Shown in pieces: positions 53,110 to 63,176 of a stretch of 64,000 nucleotides of DNA. The translations under genes and the position numbers were made by a program. The notes beneath the pieces are model-generated. The model had not been told where the DNA came from, did not search any database, and saw nothing but the letters and a program-made list of their open reading frames with translations. This DNA is from Candidatus Helarchaeota archaeon (GTDB lineage: Archaea > Asgardarchaeota > Lokiarchaeia > Helarchaeales > HEL-GB-A). Position 1 is the first letter of the stretch; each line of letters opens with the position of its first letter. Location: positions 55,927-119,926 of the forward strand of contig JABXJT010000004.1 of the NCBI GenBank assembly GCA_013375455.1. Direction: 5' to 3'.

Positions 53110-54504
53110 CTAAGTACTTTCTACTTTTTTAGATTTTTTTAAGAACTCGCGATGTTTTTGATATAAGCGTTTTTCTGCTGGATAATCCTTCAATTTGTTT
53201 GATAATTTTCCCGCTTTTTTATAGAGTTGAGCGGCAGCTAAATACATTCCTTCTTTAACTCGAGCTCGTGCTTGCTTGAGAATTATCGCACGTTCTAAAA
53301 AATCTACTTTTTTAGATTTTTTTAAGAACTCGCGATGTTTTTGATAAAAGCGTCTTTCCGCTGGATAATCCTTCAATTTGTTGGATAATTTTCCCGCTTT
53401 TTTATAGAGTTGAGCGGCAGCTAAATACATTCCTTCTTTTACTCGAGCTCGTGCTTGCTTGAGGGTTGTTGCACGTTCATTTCGGAGATCTTCTGATTCA
53501 ATATCGTAGACAGGTGATTTTCGAGAGGTAAAATAAGAATTATAGACGATGAGGCCTACGCCCACGGCAAAAAGAATGGAGATTACGATGAGGAAAATCG
53601 TGTTTAGATCAGGGACTTCTGTTATTAATGTCCATTGAATTAAATTGGCCCATAAACGTAAATTATCCACAGCATTAATCCAAAAAATTCCAAAATATGT
53701 ATCATTAGTAGAAGTTGTAATGTTAGTATCGCTGAACATAGCATTTGAACCGCATAATAGTATCCTCGATGAATTTACTTGAGTGGCGAATAGCCAAGGA
53801 GTTTCTACATTTAGTTCGCCGGTTATATTTTTCAAATAAGAATCTTCATAGCCTGTTGCGACGATTTCTTCACCCATTGAAACGTTCAAGACCGAAGTGA
53901 AGGTCAAAGCCTTCTTGACTTTAAATTTTATGGGGTGGAACATTTTAAAATTCGGATCTTCAATCTCAACGACCCACCGTTTCCCTATTGGATTATGGTT
54001 GTTATCCCAGAGATCATAGGAGGTGAATAAAACGGGAAGATTCAGCGCTATTGTTATGTTATTTAGGTTGGCAAACTTGCCCGTGATATTTTCATTCGGG
54101 GACGCGCCTACATCGTTGTAATTACAAAGAAGGATTAAATTTCCGCCATTTTCAGTATAATTCTTCAGTGAATCTATTTCGGTTGGAGTAAAATTTCCAT
54201 TTGGTCCTGGATTTCCAATGATAATGAGATCATATGGTAATAATTCAGTATGATTATCTAATTCTTTAGAGTTTAAAATTACTTCAAAATCAGCGGTTTG
54301 ATTAAGATAATCTAGAGCTGTCTTAAAACGCCCATTTGTGTAGGTATAGTATTGGTCATGCGCCTCATCAAAGAGAATCAAATAAGGGCTAGAGGAGGAC
54401 TGAGCTTTTACATTTAAAAAGATGAATTGAGAACAACATAGAATGATCAAAATAGTAATCATCAGAATTGTTGAGAATCTTTTGTGATACGTGTTGTGCT
54501 TCAA
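53110..54504 (-). CDS. Membrane-anchored GATase-like protein with tandem helical repeats
   Basis: A signal sequence (LMITILIILCCSQFIF) precedes an extracytosolic alpha/beta domain (LILFDEAHDQYYTYTNGRF, later LLPYDLIIIGNPGPNG and ENGGNLILLCNYND) of DUF4350/GATase-like type. A transmembrane helix (about 300-322) and a cytosolic C-terminus follow. The tail contains two almost identical 61-residue units beginning ARARVKEGMYLAAAQLYKKA, each a basic helical hairpin like an MIT or TPR repeat. The GATase-like part parallels that in the large subtilase at 8.6-12.9 kb. Confidence 0.7.
   Translation of the reverse strand: MKHNTYHKRFSTILMITILIILCCSQFIFLNVKAQSSSSPYLILFDEAHDQYYTYTNGRFKTALDYLNQTADFEVILNSKELDNHTELLPYDLIIIGNPGPNGNFTPTEIDSLKNYTENGGNLILLCNYNDVGASPNENITGKFANLNNITIALNLPVLFTSYDLWDNNHNPIGKRWVVEIEDPNFKMFHPIKFKVKKALTFTSVLNVSMGEEIVATGYEDSYLKNITGELNVETPWLFATQVNSSRILLCGSNAMFSDTNITTSTNDTYFGIFWINAVDNLRLWANLIQWTLITEVPDLNTIFLIVISILFAVGVGLIVYNSYFTSRKSPVYDIESEDLRNERATTLKQARARVKEGMYLAAAQLYKKAGKLSNKLKDYPAERRFYQKHREFLKKSKKVDFLERAIILKQARARVKEGMYLAAAQLYKKAGKLSNKLKDYPAEKRLYQKHREFLKKSKKVEST
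53121..53487 (-). repeat. Tandem duplication of a 183-bp coding unit
   Basis: The blocks starting at 53121 and 53304 (offset 183 bp, 61 codons) match for about 178 bp with only a handful of differences. They include the identical run agatttttttaagaactcg. The high nucleotide identity means a recent duplication within the C-terminal region of the gene, in frame, doubling the helical repeat. Confidence 0.9.
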
Positions 54505-54661
54505 ACTAGGATACCTCGTCTCACAATACTACTACTGTATTATATTTATGATTCGATTTTGACCGACAAAAATCGGATACTTATTAAAAATGAAAAATTT
54601 AATGATTATAATTAACTTTTGGCTCTACTATGGTCGATGCGAGGATCCATTGTGTGGATAA

Positions 54662-57600
54662 GTGAAAGATATGCAGGGATGTAGTGAAGCAATCCAGGAC
54701 TATTTTGCGAAATTAGATGCTGAGATAAAGCGAATTTATGACAAAGCAAAAAAAGCAAGGGAAGTTGGCTTTGATCCCACGGAATTTCCAGAAATACATC
54801 CTGCAAGAGACCTTGCATCACGAGTGGAAGCCTTGACTGGACCACCTGGTGTTGCGGAACGTATAAGAGAACTAAGCGTTAAAATGGATTCAGAGGAAAC
54901 TGCCTTCAAAATTGCAGAAGAAATTGTAAATGGAAAATTAGATTCAAGGGATTCTTTACACGTAGATGAAAAGGGTTTCACTGATAGATTTGATCCTGCT
55001 GAAAAGAATAAAATTGCAGAATTAGCGACGCGCGCTGCTTTGTCAATTTTAACTGGGGGAATTACTGCTGCGCCTATAGAAGGTATTTCAAGTGTTAGAA
55101 TTCGAGAAAATTTTGATAGAACGCAATATTTGGCAATATATTTTGCTGGCCCAATTCGGTCAGCGGGCGGAACTGAGGCAGCACTCGCCGTTCTAGTTGG
55201 AGATTGGGTAAGAACTCTGTTAAAATTAGATAAATATAAGCCCACAAAGAATGAAGTGGAACGATATGTGGAAGAAACTCAGGCATATAAAAGGGAAAAA
55301 AATTTACAATATCCTTCCATAGCAGAAGAAATCCGGACTGCAGCAATGAACATTCCTATCGAAATAACTGGCGAACCTACTGAGACCGTTGAAGTGTCAG
55401 GTTATAGGGATCTAAAACGAGTGGAAACAAATCAACTTCGGGGTGGTGCGTGTCTTGTCTTAAATGACGGTATTATTGGAAAGGCACATAAATTAACCAA
55501 AATTATTAAAAAATTGAATGTACTAGGCTGGAATTGGATTAAACACCTTCAAGCTAAAAAGACCTCGGGAGAAAGTCAAGAAGAAGAAAAAATCCCTCCG
55601 AAGGAAAAATTCATTGCTAAAGTCATAACTGGTCGCCCAGTATTCGCATACCCTTCACGAATTGGAGGATTTAGAGTACGATACGGTCGATCTAGGGATA
55701 CTGGTTTTGCAGCTGTTGGTTTAAATCCTGCTACTATGATTTTACTTGATAATTTTTTAGTGCCCGGGACTCAATTTATCACTGAACGTCCTGGAAAGGG
55801 ATCGATCGTGCTTCCAGTTGATTCTATTGAGGGCCCAATCGTGCGATTAGAAGGAGGAAAAATTCAACAAATAAATACTGTAGCAGAAGCAATTAAACTT
55901 AAAGACAAGGTAGAGAAGTTTCTTTTTTTAGGCGACTGTTTAATTGCATTTGGGGAGTTTTTAGAGAATAACCACATTTTAATTCCTTCTGGATATTGTG
56001 AAGAATGGTGGAGTGAGGAATTAAAGGGTGTTCTTGAGAGTAAATATGAAAGTATGAGCGAAGCAGCGGATGATCTGTCAATTTCAGTCGATTTATTAAA
56101 TAAATTTTTAGCCGATCCTTTTTTATCAAAGCCAAATGAGGATCAAACCTTAATTATATCTACCAAATTGCAAATTCCCCTTCATCCTAAATTCAACTAC
56201 TTTTGGGGGAGTGTTTCTGAGCAAGAAATTGCTTCGCTTCGGATTTGGTTATTAACTGGGAAGTCGGAGGACGACTCTCCCTCTCTAGAACTAGATCACG
56301 ATTTAACTATGAAAAAGATTTTGGAAAAATTGGGAGTTCCTCATGACCTGCAAGAAAATAAAATAATTATAACTGACCATATAAAAATTATTAAAAAAAT
56401 ATTTGCTATTAATTCTGATCACTTTGAATTCATAAAACCCATGAAGGAAAATCTTTGGAAAGGGTCCATTTCATCCCTTGTAATTCGGGACCGGGCACCA
56501 TATTATATCGGAGCGCGTATGGGACGGCCGGAAAAGGCGAAAGGACGAGAATTTTTCCACATTCTTTTCCCAGTTGGCATTGAAGGAGGAAATCGAAGAA
56601 GCGTCCTAAAAGCTGCGGAAGCAAGAAAAATTAATGTGGAAATTGTATTCCGCGAATGTCCATCATGTGGGAATAAAACCTTCCTTAATAAATGTCTTAA
56701 ATGTAATGTTAGAACTAAATCCATCCAGAAATGCTCACAACTCAATTGTCAGACTAAGACCGATGATGATTATTGTCCTCGATGTGGTAATGTCACCAGA
56801 TTTTACGATCAGCGAGACATTCCTATTAGGAAATTACTGACTAGCCGATTAAAAAAGTTGAATGAGCCGCTACCAAAGGAGATCAAGGGAGTAAAGGGGC
56901 TCATAAGCAAGAAAAAAATTCCTGAAATCCTGGAGAAGGGAATACTTCGAGCAAAATATAATATTTTTGCATACCGGGATGGGACAATCCGTTTTGACGC
57001 GACTGACGCGCCTCTTACGCACTTTATACCTTCAGAAATTGGAGTTCCTGTCGAAAAATTGAGAGATCTAGGTTACAACCAGGATTATCGGGGTCAATCT
57101 CTAAAAACTAAAGATCAAATTTTGGAACTTCGGATACAAGATATTGTAATTCCTATGGTGGGAGCGGAATTTCTAATTAAAGTTGCTAAATTTATAGACG
57201 AACTATTAGTGAAGGTATATAAACTGGAACCATTTTATAATATTTCAAAAAAGCAAGATTTGATTGGGCAATTAGTAATAGGATTGGCACCACACATTTC
57301 GGCGGGTGTAGTTGGGAGAATAATAGGGTTTACAACTGCGAGAGTTTGCTATGCACATCCTTACTGGCATTCTGCGAAGCGAAGAAATTGTGATGGGGAT
57401 GAAGATACGATTATTCTTGGGTTAGATGCCGTTCTTAACTTTTCAAGGAGCTATCTTCCCTCTAAGAAAGGAGGAATGATGGATGCACCTCTAGTTTTAA
57501 CTTCACAATTAAACCCAAAAGAAATAGATGATGAAGTGTATAACATGGAGGTAGCTGAGAAATTTTCAAAGGAATTTTATGAAAAAACGTTAGAATATGC

Positions 57601-58138
57601 CCACCCAAAACAGATTCAAGAAATCATTGATATTGTTGAACATAGGGTAGGATGTGAAGCTCAATTTGAGGGTTTATTTTTCACCCATCCAACTGGTAAC
57701 ATTAATGAGGGTCCCAAAGTTTCAAGATATAAGGAGTTAAAGACGGTAAAACAAAAAGTGCATGCCCAATTAACGTTAGCGGTGAAAACGGAAGCAGCAG
57801 ATGCAAAAGATGAGGCGCGCCGCTTGTTAAATACTCATTTCATTCCAGATATAATTGGGAATTTGCGATCATTCTCAACCCAACAATTCCGCTGTATTAA
57901 ATGTAATGCAAAATTCCGACGCCTCCCTTTATTTAATCAATGCAATCGGTGTGGGGGGAGAATAATTCCAACAGTAACAGAGGGAGGAATAATTAAATAT
58001 TTAGGATTATCCTTAGAGATTGTTAAGAAATATAATCTCGATAATTATACCAAGCAACGTCTTCTTCTTGCTCAAGACTATGTTGATTCGATTTTTACGA
58101 GTGACAAAGGGCGGCAATTGAAATTAGATAAGTTTTAG
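54662..58138 (+). CDS. polC: DNA polymerase D large subunit (DP2)
   Basis: The catalytic subunit of the archaeal replicative family D polymerase, 1158 residues. GTG 54662 or ATG 54671 can start. Marks include DLASRVEALTGPPGVAERI, YFAGPIRSAGGTEAALAVLV, SRIGGFRVRYGRSRDTGFA, zinc modules (CPSC, CLKC, CPRCG and C-terminal CIKC then CNRCGGRI) and the catalytic aspartates in CDGDEDTIILGLD (about 910). No intein is present. The small subunit DP1 is not in the window. Confidence 0.96.
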   Translation: MKDMQGCSEAIQDYFAKLDAEIKRIYDKAKKAREVGFDPTEFPEIHPARDLASRVEALTGPPGVAERIRELSVKMDSEETAFKIAEEIVNGKLDSRDSLHVDEKGFTDRFDPAEKNKIAELATRAALSILTGGITAAPIEGISSVRIRENFDRTQYLAIYFAGPIRSAGGTEAALAVLVGDWVRTLLKLDKYKPTKNEVERYVEETQAYKREKNLQYPSIAEEIRTAAMNIPIEITGEPTETVEVSGYRDLKRVETNQLRGGACLVLNDGIIGKAHKLTKIIKKLNVLGWNWIKHLQAKKTSGESQEEEKIPPKEKFIAKVITGRPVFAYPSRIGGFRVRYGRSRDTGFAAVGLNPATMILLDNFLVPGTQFITERPGKGSIVLPVDSIEGPIVRLEGGKIQQINTVAEAIKLKDKVEKFLFLGDCLIAFGEFLENNHILIPSGYCEEWWSEELKGVLESKYESMSEAADDLSISVDLLNKFLADPFLSKPNEDQTLIISTKLQIPLHPKFNYFWGSVSEQEIASLRIWLLTGKSEDDSPSLELDHDLTMKKILEKLGVPHDLQENKIIITDHIKIIKKIFAINSDHFEFIKPMKENLWKGSISSLVIRDRAPYYIGARMGRPEKAKGREFFHILFPVGIEGGNRRSVLKAAEARKINVEIVFRECPSCGNKTFLNKCLKCNVRTKSIQKCSQLNCQTKTDDDYCPRCGNVTRFYDQRDIPIRKLLTSRLKKLNEPLPKEIKGVKGLISKKKIPEILEKGILRAKYNIFAYRDGTIRFDATDAPLTHFIPSEIGVPVEKLRDLGYNQDYRGQSLKTKDQILELRIQDIVIPMVGAEFLIKVAKFIDELLVKVYKLEPFYNISKKQDLIGQLVIGLAPHISAGVVGRIIGFTTARVCYAHPYWHSAKRRNCDGDEDTIILGLDAVLNFSRSYLPSKKGGMMDAPLVLTSQLNPKEIDDEVYNMEVAEKFSKEFYEKTLEYAHPKQIQEIIDIVEHRVGCEAQFEGLFFTHPTGNINEGPKVSRYKELKTVKQKVHAQLTLAVKTEAADAKDEARRLLNTHFIPDIIGNLRSFSTQQFRCIKCNAKFRRLPLFNQCNRCGGRIIPTVTEGGIIKYLGLSLEIVKKYNLDNYTKQRLLLAQDYVDSIFTSDKGRQLKLDKF

Positions 58139-58140
58139 GT

Positions 58141-58977
58141 TTATATTTTATTTTGAAACGCTGTTGCGAGTCTTTGGTCTTCCATCATTCCAATTAATTC
58201 TCCCTTTGCATCTAAAACAGGTATTTGGTCAATTTTATGTTTACGCATTCGAGATGCACATTCACTAACCGAGGTAAATTCATTTATTGTTACAACTTTT
58301 TTTGTCATTACCTCTCGCACCGGTTTATTGGGAAGTTTCAGTTTCTTCTTGGTAATTAGAAGTATGTCGCTAGTTTCCCAGCTCCATTCCTTATCGGATG
58401 AACTCGAAATTGAAGAAGACTTTTCTTCCGAAACAATTTTACTTTGTTTAATAAAATCGACATCAGATATGATCCCGGAGAGCGTGCCATTATCATCAAT
58501 GCAGGGGACTGCCCGAATATTGCTGAGCCGCATAATTATAGGGACCGCGGAGAGTGGAGTCCCCTCCCATACCACGTGAATATTTGTATTAATTAACTCC
58601 TTAACTGGAGTTTTTATATTCATTCGGGAAATAGCTTTAATGATATCAGCAATGCTAACCATTCCCACGACTTCTTTTCCTTTCGTAACTGGAAGCCTAC
58701 GTAAGTTTTTTTCAATCATCAAATTTACTAATTCTTTCACGGACGTGTTTGGATTGATTTGAATGGGATCTCGGCTCATTAACAATGCAATTTGGTCTTC
58801 ATCAGGATTAAGCAGCAAATCAGTTTGAGAAATGACCCCTACGATCTCTTTGGTACCCTTCTTTACAACAGGCATAGCTTTAACATTAGTTTTTCGAATA
58901 ATTTCCATTACATCGATTCTAGTGCCTGGTACTTCTGCATATACCACATCTGTCTTCATAATTTCGTCCACTTTCAA
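58141..58977 (-). CDS. Four-CBS-domain protein
   Basis: The 278-residue protein is made of four CBS motifs in two Bateman pairs: MKTDVVYAEVPGTRIDVMEI, LMSRDPIQINPNTSVKELVN, NTNIHVVWEGTPLSAVPIIM and VMTKKVVTINEFTSVSECAS. Each pair is followed by an IGVIS/GMVSIADI-type strand. Such proteins sense adenine nucleotides and regulate partners. There is no attached enzyme. It is convergent with polC, 2 bp apart. Confidence 0.92.
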   Translation of the reverse strand: MKVDEIMKTDVVYAEVPGTRIDVMEIIRKTNVKAMPVVKKGTKEIVGVISQTDLLLNPDEDQIALLMSRDPIQINPNTSVKELVNLMIEKNLRRLPVTKGKEVVGMVSIADIIKAISRMNIKTPVKELINTNIHVVWEGTPLSAVPIIMRLSNIRAVPCIDDNGTLSGIISDVDFIKQSKIVSEEKSSSISSSSDKEWSWETSDILLITKKKLKLPNKPVREVMTKKVVTINEFTSVSECASRMRKHKIDQIPVLDAKGELIGMMEDQRLATAFQNKI

Positions 58978-59103
58978 TATAATGGGCCTCCAGCCGAGTC
59001 TGCTGCATTTGAAATTATTCTTATTTTTTAAAACGAGGGAGTACTGAAGAATTTAATTAAATCCTTATCTTTAAAGTTTTTCTAAATTCCAATTTTAGAA
59101 ATA

Positions 59104-59421
59104 TCATTCAGTGTCACAGCAACACGGATTTTTGCGACATTTCGGGCAAACGTCAGGATATTTCTCGTACATTGCCGTTTCTAAGTCAATTCCTAACACA
59201 TTTGCTAATGATGCTACCCATGCAATAATATCTGCCATTTCCATCTCCACATTTTTAAGGGCTTGTTCATTTTTTTCATTATGTTCTTGGTATTTACGTA
59301 AAGCCTCGGCTAATTCCCCGATTTCTTCCACGATCCACATGAATATTTTAGAAAATCCGCGACCTTCATCCCGCTTGAAATATAAGGTCTTCATTAATTC
59401 TTGGAACTCACGAATGTGCAT
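59104..59421 (-). CDS. MazG-like nucleotide pyrophosphohydrolase
   Basis: ATG 59421 (MHIREFQELMKTLYF) gives 105 residues; a longer frame runs to 59469. The metal-binding helix pair is visible: WIVEEIGELAEALRKY (EExxE) and MEMADIIAWVASLANVLGID (ExxD). The Cys-rich tail CPKCRKNPCCC is an extra zinc-type element seen in some archaeal members. The role is likely house-cleaning of non-canonical NTPs. Confidence 0.85.
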   Translation of the reverse strand: MHIREFQELMKTLYFKRDEGRGFSKIFMWIVEEIGELAEALRKYQEHNEKNEQALKNVEMEMADIIAWVASLANVLGIDLETAMYEKYPDVCPKCRKNPCCCDTE

Positions 59422-59483
59422 AATCTTATTAAACAGTAATAGTTTATAACTTATAGAACATTGCTGCAAAATGGGATTGAATT

Positions 59484-59675
59484 ATGTCCAAGAAAAAATC
59501 GAAACGACAAAGGCGCCGTGGGCGAGAGGGACCCATGCCATTTGCAGGTGCTGGATTAATTCGGTTTTTTGAAGAAGAATCTGCAGGAATCAAAGTTGGG
59601 CCCATTGCAACTGTTATAGTTTCGTTGATTTTGATCATTTCAGTAGCCGTTGCTCTGGCTGTAGTGAAAACTTAA
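59484..59675 (+). CDS. secG: Protein translocase subunit Sec61 beta
   Basis: The 63-residue protein has a strongly basic start (MSKKKSKRQRRRGREGPMPF), the conserved AGAGLIRFFEEESAGIKVGP, and one C-terminal membrane helix (VIVSLILIISVAVALAVV). This is the archaeal/eukaryotic-type beta subunit of the SecYE translocon. It is divergent from the MazG-like gene. Confidence 0.93.
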   Translation: MSKKKSKRQRRRGREGPMPFAGAGLIRFFEEESAGIKVGPIATVIVSLILIISVAVALAVVKT

Positions 59676-59719
59676 TAAAATAAATATAAAAAATAAGAAT
59701 CTCGATTTTAGCCTAAAGT

Positions 59720-60337
59720 TCAATCTCCTTCTGTTAATTTTCGGAGTTCGTCAATGTCTTTTTTCGCCTTTTCTCGTCGAGAGACTGGCTCACCTAAATC
59801 TCCTTGAGGAGCATCAGGGAGGGGTCCTTCACCGAGAATCGATTCAGCTTCGAAGCGAGAGAGTTCTTGATCAGCTTCCACATCCAGATCCAGATCATCT
59901 ACTGACATCTCTGCGTAGATTTCTCCAACTTGGTCGATTTCGGCCATCGCTGCATCTGATTCAGCTGCTACTTGTTCAGCCTTTTCAATACTGATATCCT
60001 TTTGAATGCTTTTCATTTCTACAAGACCCATCTTAACGGCTTCGTCGACTCCTTTGATATCCATTGCTTGATCAATAACAATGATCATGTTTTCCAGGCG
60101 AGAAGAATAATTTACATAGCGCTCAGCATACTTATTCAATCGTGACCATTTTTTAAGATGCTGTTTTGCAGCGCGCTTATTTCCAGATCGATAATATTGC
60201 TTTGCCTTATAATAATCCATTTGTGCTCTTTTTTTGAACGCACGTTCTCTTAAATCTATTTTGTTAATCATTTGTCGAAGCCTGGCGATGGTACTCTCTT
60301 TATCTTTCTTTTTTCGCCCGGGTAAAATCTTTTTCAT
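59720..60337 (-). CDS. ESCRT-III (Snf7-family) protein
   Basis: ATG 60337 (MKKILPGRKKKDKEST) gives 205 residues; the open frame extends to TTG 60361. A short amphipathic basic N-terminus, long helices (RLRQMINKIDLRERAFKKRA, then YYKAKQYYRSGNKRAAKQHL), a helical core and a very acidic C-terminus (VDDLDLDVEADQELSRFEAE) fit the Snf7 fold, with a final helix that could be a MIT-interacting motif. It would polymerise on membranes for scission. A second ESCRT-III gene lies 2.8 kb away, beyond a HerA-like gene. Confidence 0.82.
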   Translation of the reverse strand: MKKILPGRKKKDKESTIARLRQMINKIDLRERAFKKRAQMDYYKAKQYYRSGNKRAAKQHLKKWSRLNKYAERYVNYSSRLENMIIVIDQAMDIKGVDEAVKMGLVEMKSIQKDISIEKAEQVAAESDAAMAEIDQVGEIYAEMSVDDLDLDVEADQELSRFEAESILGEGPLPDAPQGDLGEPVSRREKAKKDIDELRKLTEGD

Positions 60338-60420
60338 AAAAGACAAACAATCACTTCCCAATCAATTTTCTTAAGTCGTTTTAATAATTTAAACATTTCA
60401 TAAATGATATGAAACGAAAG

Positions 60421-63096
60421 TTATTCTATTAAGGAAATTAATGCTTGAAAAAGTTCTTCAATTTTATGAACGTCAGCAGTGTTAGGAAGCGTCCCAATGA
60501 AAATTAGGACGGATTCATCAGACTCAACAACTTGTGCTAGAGAAATGCCAACATGGAATTGACCTTTGGAAATGAGTAACACGGGCAAATCGCTATCAGA
60601 AATTGTTTTGTCAATCACCCACTCTTGTTCAAGAATTTTATCCTTTATTTCATCAATGATAAGAGCTGGATGTTTGGATAGAGTATGAAACATTATTTTT
60701 TCATGGAGTTTTCCAGATCTAACAGGGTAAAGATGATTCCGATATTTATATAGGAGCAGGCGTTTCATATAATCTTTTAATTGATTTTTCGGGAGATTTA
60801 TAGAAAACGCGGGTGCAGTTGAAGTGCTCGTCGTGGAGGTCTCAGGACCTGGGCTTGGGGGTAAATTGATGTAAGTTTGTTCCACAGAAGTTTCCTCATC
60901 AGTCGCGGTTTCGGAATTGGATTTATCAGGGCGGAAAATGACTGGCCGATCCATTTGATCTATAATTTTAGGAAGCGCCTCACGCCCAGCATGCTGGCTA
61001 ATTCGTGGTCGAATTCTGCCAATAAAGACCCGGTTTGTAGTTATGGATTCATCAGCGAGAACTCCAACTCCTACGGGAATGCCTCGAAAGAAGGCTGTAT
61101 CTTTTATTTTGTCAGGGATTTCGCCAGGAGCACGATGAGCAAAAGCGTCAATATCTGAAGTATAAGTAAGAAAATGTGTGATTGAAATATCCATTTGAGA
61201 AAGAATCTGTGTATTGGTCGCACTAGGTTGCTGAGTACAAAGGACTAGAGCGCAGCCTGGTTTCCGGCCCAATTTGGCATATTGAACAAGGGGTTCTGTT
61301 GCCGCAGTACTTCCGCGAGCGGGAACGAGAAGGTGAGCTTCGTCAATTAATAGCCAGGTAATTGGAATGCTTTCTGTTTTTTTAGTTACTTCAACGGCTA
61401 TTTTAGCAGCCTCAGTCTGACGAGACATATGAAGACGAGCGCGTAATACTTTCCGAGCAAGAACACCAGAGATCAAGGCATGTAGTCCTTGATCCAGCAT
61501 GCTTACATCGATAATTGATACTTGATCGGGCTTACTAAGTTCTATTAGTGGTGTTCCTTCAGTAGAGAATATACCCCATTCTTTTGCAATTTCAAATCGA
61601 GAAACCATAGCTCTTCGAGTTTGGCGAGTGAAGCCCTTATCTTTATTGGTAATAAAACTAGAAGTATTAACACAACGAATTACGTCTTGGATGGAGTAAT
61701 TATCCCCTTTCCCCTTAACCTTTAGTACTGCATCTTCCAATTCAGCTTGGTAACCCTCTTGAACCAATTTTAGTGCTTTCTCAACCATAATGCCACGTGG
61801 AGTAAATCGACCGACTTTAAAGACGTAACACCAATCATCGACCGAGAGTTCACTGGGACGAATAGAGAAGGGCAAGTCTTTTGTTTCTTTTGGAGTTAAG
61901 TTGAATTGACCCAGTGGAATAAATACACGCACATTTTCTGCGAATGACTTTGGCTGGAGGTTCCATTTTTTTAATAATTCAAGTTCCTTTTCCTCCCAAT
62001 TCGGATATTTCATGCTCCAATAGACGCCAAGAGGATCAATGATAATGATGCCGATACCAATACGTTCTATAGCGAGTTCCTCTGCTATCACTCCCATTGT
62101 ATAACTCTTGCCACTCCCTCGATGCCCTGAAATAAAGATCACGTGAGGTTGCGTGCAATCTAGTAAAAGTCTTCGGGCGTAATGACCGATTCCATGAGCC
62201 GGCCGTTCACATATTTTACCAATTTCCATTGTTCCTTTTAACCTAACTTTGCGATAGAGGCTCTCAGATCGACCAATAATAGCAGCCCCCGTGTCTTTAT
62301 CAACTAATAACTTAAGAAACGCGTCAATTTTAGGAGTATAATTCCCAAAAATTTCTTCGCCCCAAAATTTAGTCTCACCGAGAATAAATGCCAATGATAA
62401 ATGAATCGTTTCAAGATCTTCCGCTTCCCCTTCTAAAACTTGATTAATTTTGGTGGTCAGATATTGGCGGAATTCTGGAGTGGAAGGATATCTATCTGCC
62501 TTATAATCCGTAACTTCCCAAAGATAGTAATCGAGAGTATTACCTTTTGAAAGACCTTCTAATGGAATGACTAATTCATAAGCTTGGGTTAGATATCTTT
62601 CTTCTCGCGTTATTAAATAACATATAGCAAAATTTTTAATTTTTTCAATTCCTGTCACTTTATCTGTGCTTTCGAGGATTTTTTCCTGATACTTCTCTTC
62701 CTTAGTCTTTTCAAATGCTTGATAAAGTATAGTAGAAGCCCCTGGACTTGTGGGTTCATTATGAAATATATGATTGAAGAGGACGTAAGGAATTTTCTTG
62801 AGGAATGGATATTCTTCAATTTTTAACGTGGCAATTATTGCATGGCTGAGTCTAACAGCAGATACTGGATCTTCTCGGAATAAATTAATTAGCCAGTCCT
62901 CTGTATCCACATCCGGCAATATATCCTGGATGAATTTTACTATTTGGTCTTGCATATTTCGAAGATGACGTGATTCGCTAATTAAATCATATTGTAATAC
63001 CCAAATATCTAATAAATGAATTTTTTCTGCTAAATTTTGGGGAGTCACTTCTCGAACTTTTTTAAAAACTTTAAGAATTTCGGTGTGTTCTATCAT
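60421..63096 (-). CDS. HerA/FtsK-type ATPase with long helical N-terminal region
   Basis: The 891-residue protein has about 310 helical residues of unknown type at the start. The ATPase shows Walker A SGHRGSGKSYTMGV (about 325), IIIIDPLGVYWSMKYP, the Walker B LLIDEAHLLVPARGS (about 584), and TQQPSATNTQILSQMD as the Q-motif/sensor region. These are HerA features. A Pro/Ser/Thr-rich linker and a small C-terminal domain follow. It is not Vps4: no AAA+ second region of homology is seen. It is encoded between two ESCRT-III genes on the same strand. Confidence 0.85.
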   Translation of the reverse strand: MIEHTEILKVFKKVREVTPQNLAEKIHLLDIWVLQYDLISESRHLRNMQDQIVKFIQDILPDVDTEDWLINLFREDPVSAVRLSHAIIATLKIEEYPFLKKIPYVLFNHIFHNEPTSPGASTILYQAFEKTKEEKYQEKILESTDKVTGIEKIKNFAICYLITREERYLTQAYELVIPLEGLSKGNTLDYYLWEVTDYKADRYPSTPEFRQYLTTKINQVLEGEAEDLETIHLSLAFILGETKFWGEEIFGNYTPKIDAFLKLLVDKDTGAAIIGRSESLYRKVRLKGTMEIGKICERPAHGIGHYARRLLLDCTQPHVIFISGHRGSGKSYTMGVIAEELAIERIGIGIIIIDPLGVYWSMKYPNWEEKELELLKKWNLQPKSFAENVRVFIPLGQFNLTPKETKDLPFSIRPSELSVDDWCYVFKVGRFTPRGIMVEKALKLVQEGYQAELEDAVLKVKGKGDNYSIQDVIRCVNTSSFITNKDKGFTRQTRRAMVSRFEIAKEWGIFSTEGTPLIELSKPDQVSIIDVSMLDQGLHALISGVLARKVLRARLHMSRQTEAAKIAVEVTKKTESIPITWLLIDEAHLLVPARGSTAATEPLVQYAKLGRKPGCALVLCTQQPSATNTQILSQMDISITHFLTYTSDIDAFAHRAPGEIPDKIKDTAFFRGIPVGVGVLADESITTNRVFIGRIRPRISQHAGREALPKIIDQMDRPVIFRPDKSNSETATDEETSVEQTYINLPPSPGPETSTTSTSTAPAFSINLPKNQLKDYMKRLLLYKYRNHLYPVRSGKLHEKIMFHTLSKHPALIIDEIKDKILEQEWVIDKTISDSDLPVLLISKGQFHVGISLAQVVESDESVLIFIGTLPNTADVHKIEELFQALISLIE

Positions 63097-63176
63097 TTAT
63101 CTCACCTGCTCTTTGAAGGATTCACCTCTCGTTTAATCCAAAAAAAGTCTGAGCAATTAAAAGGAAAAAAAAATTT

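Noticed and set aside
54736..55245. 169-codon minus-strand frame inside polC
   Set aside because: It is antisense to the well-conserved N-terminal region of PolD large subunit and has no domain signal.
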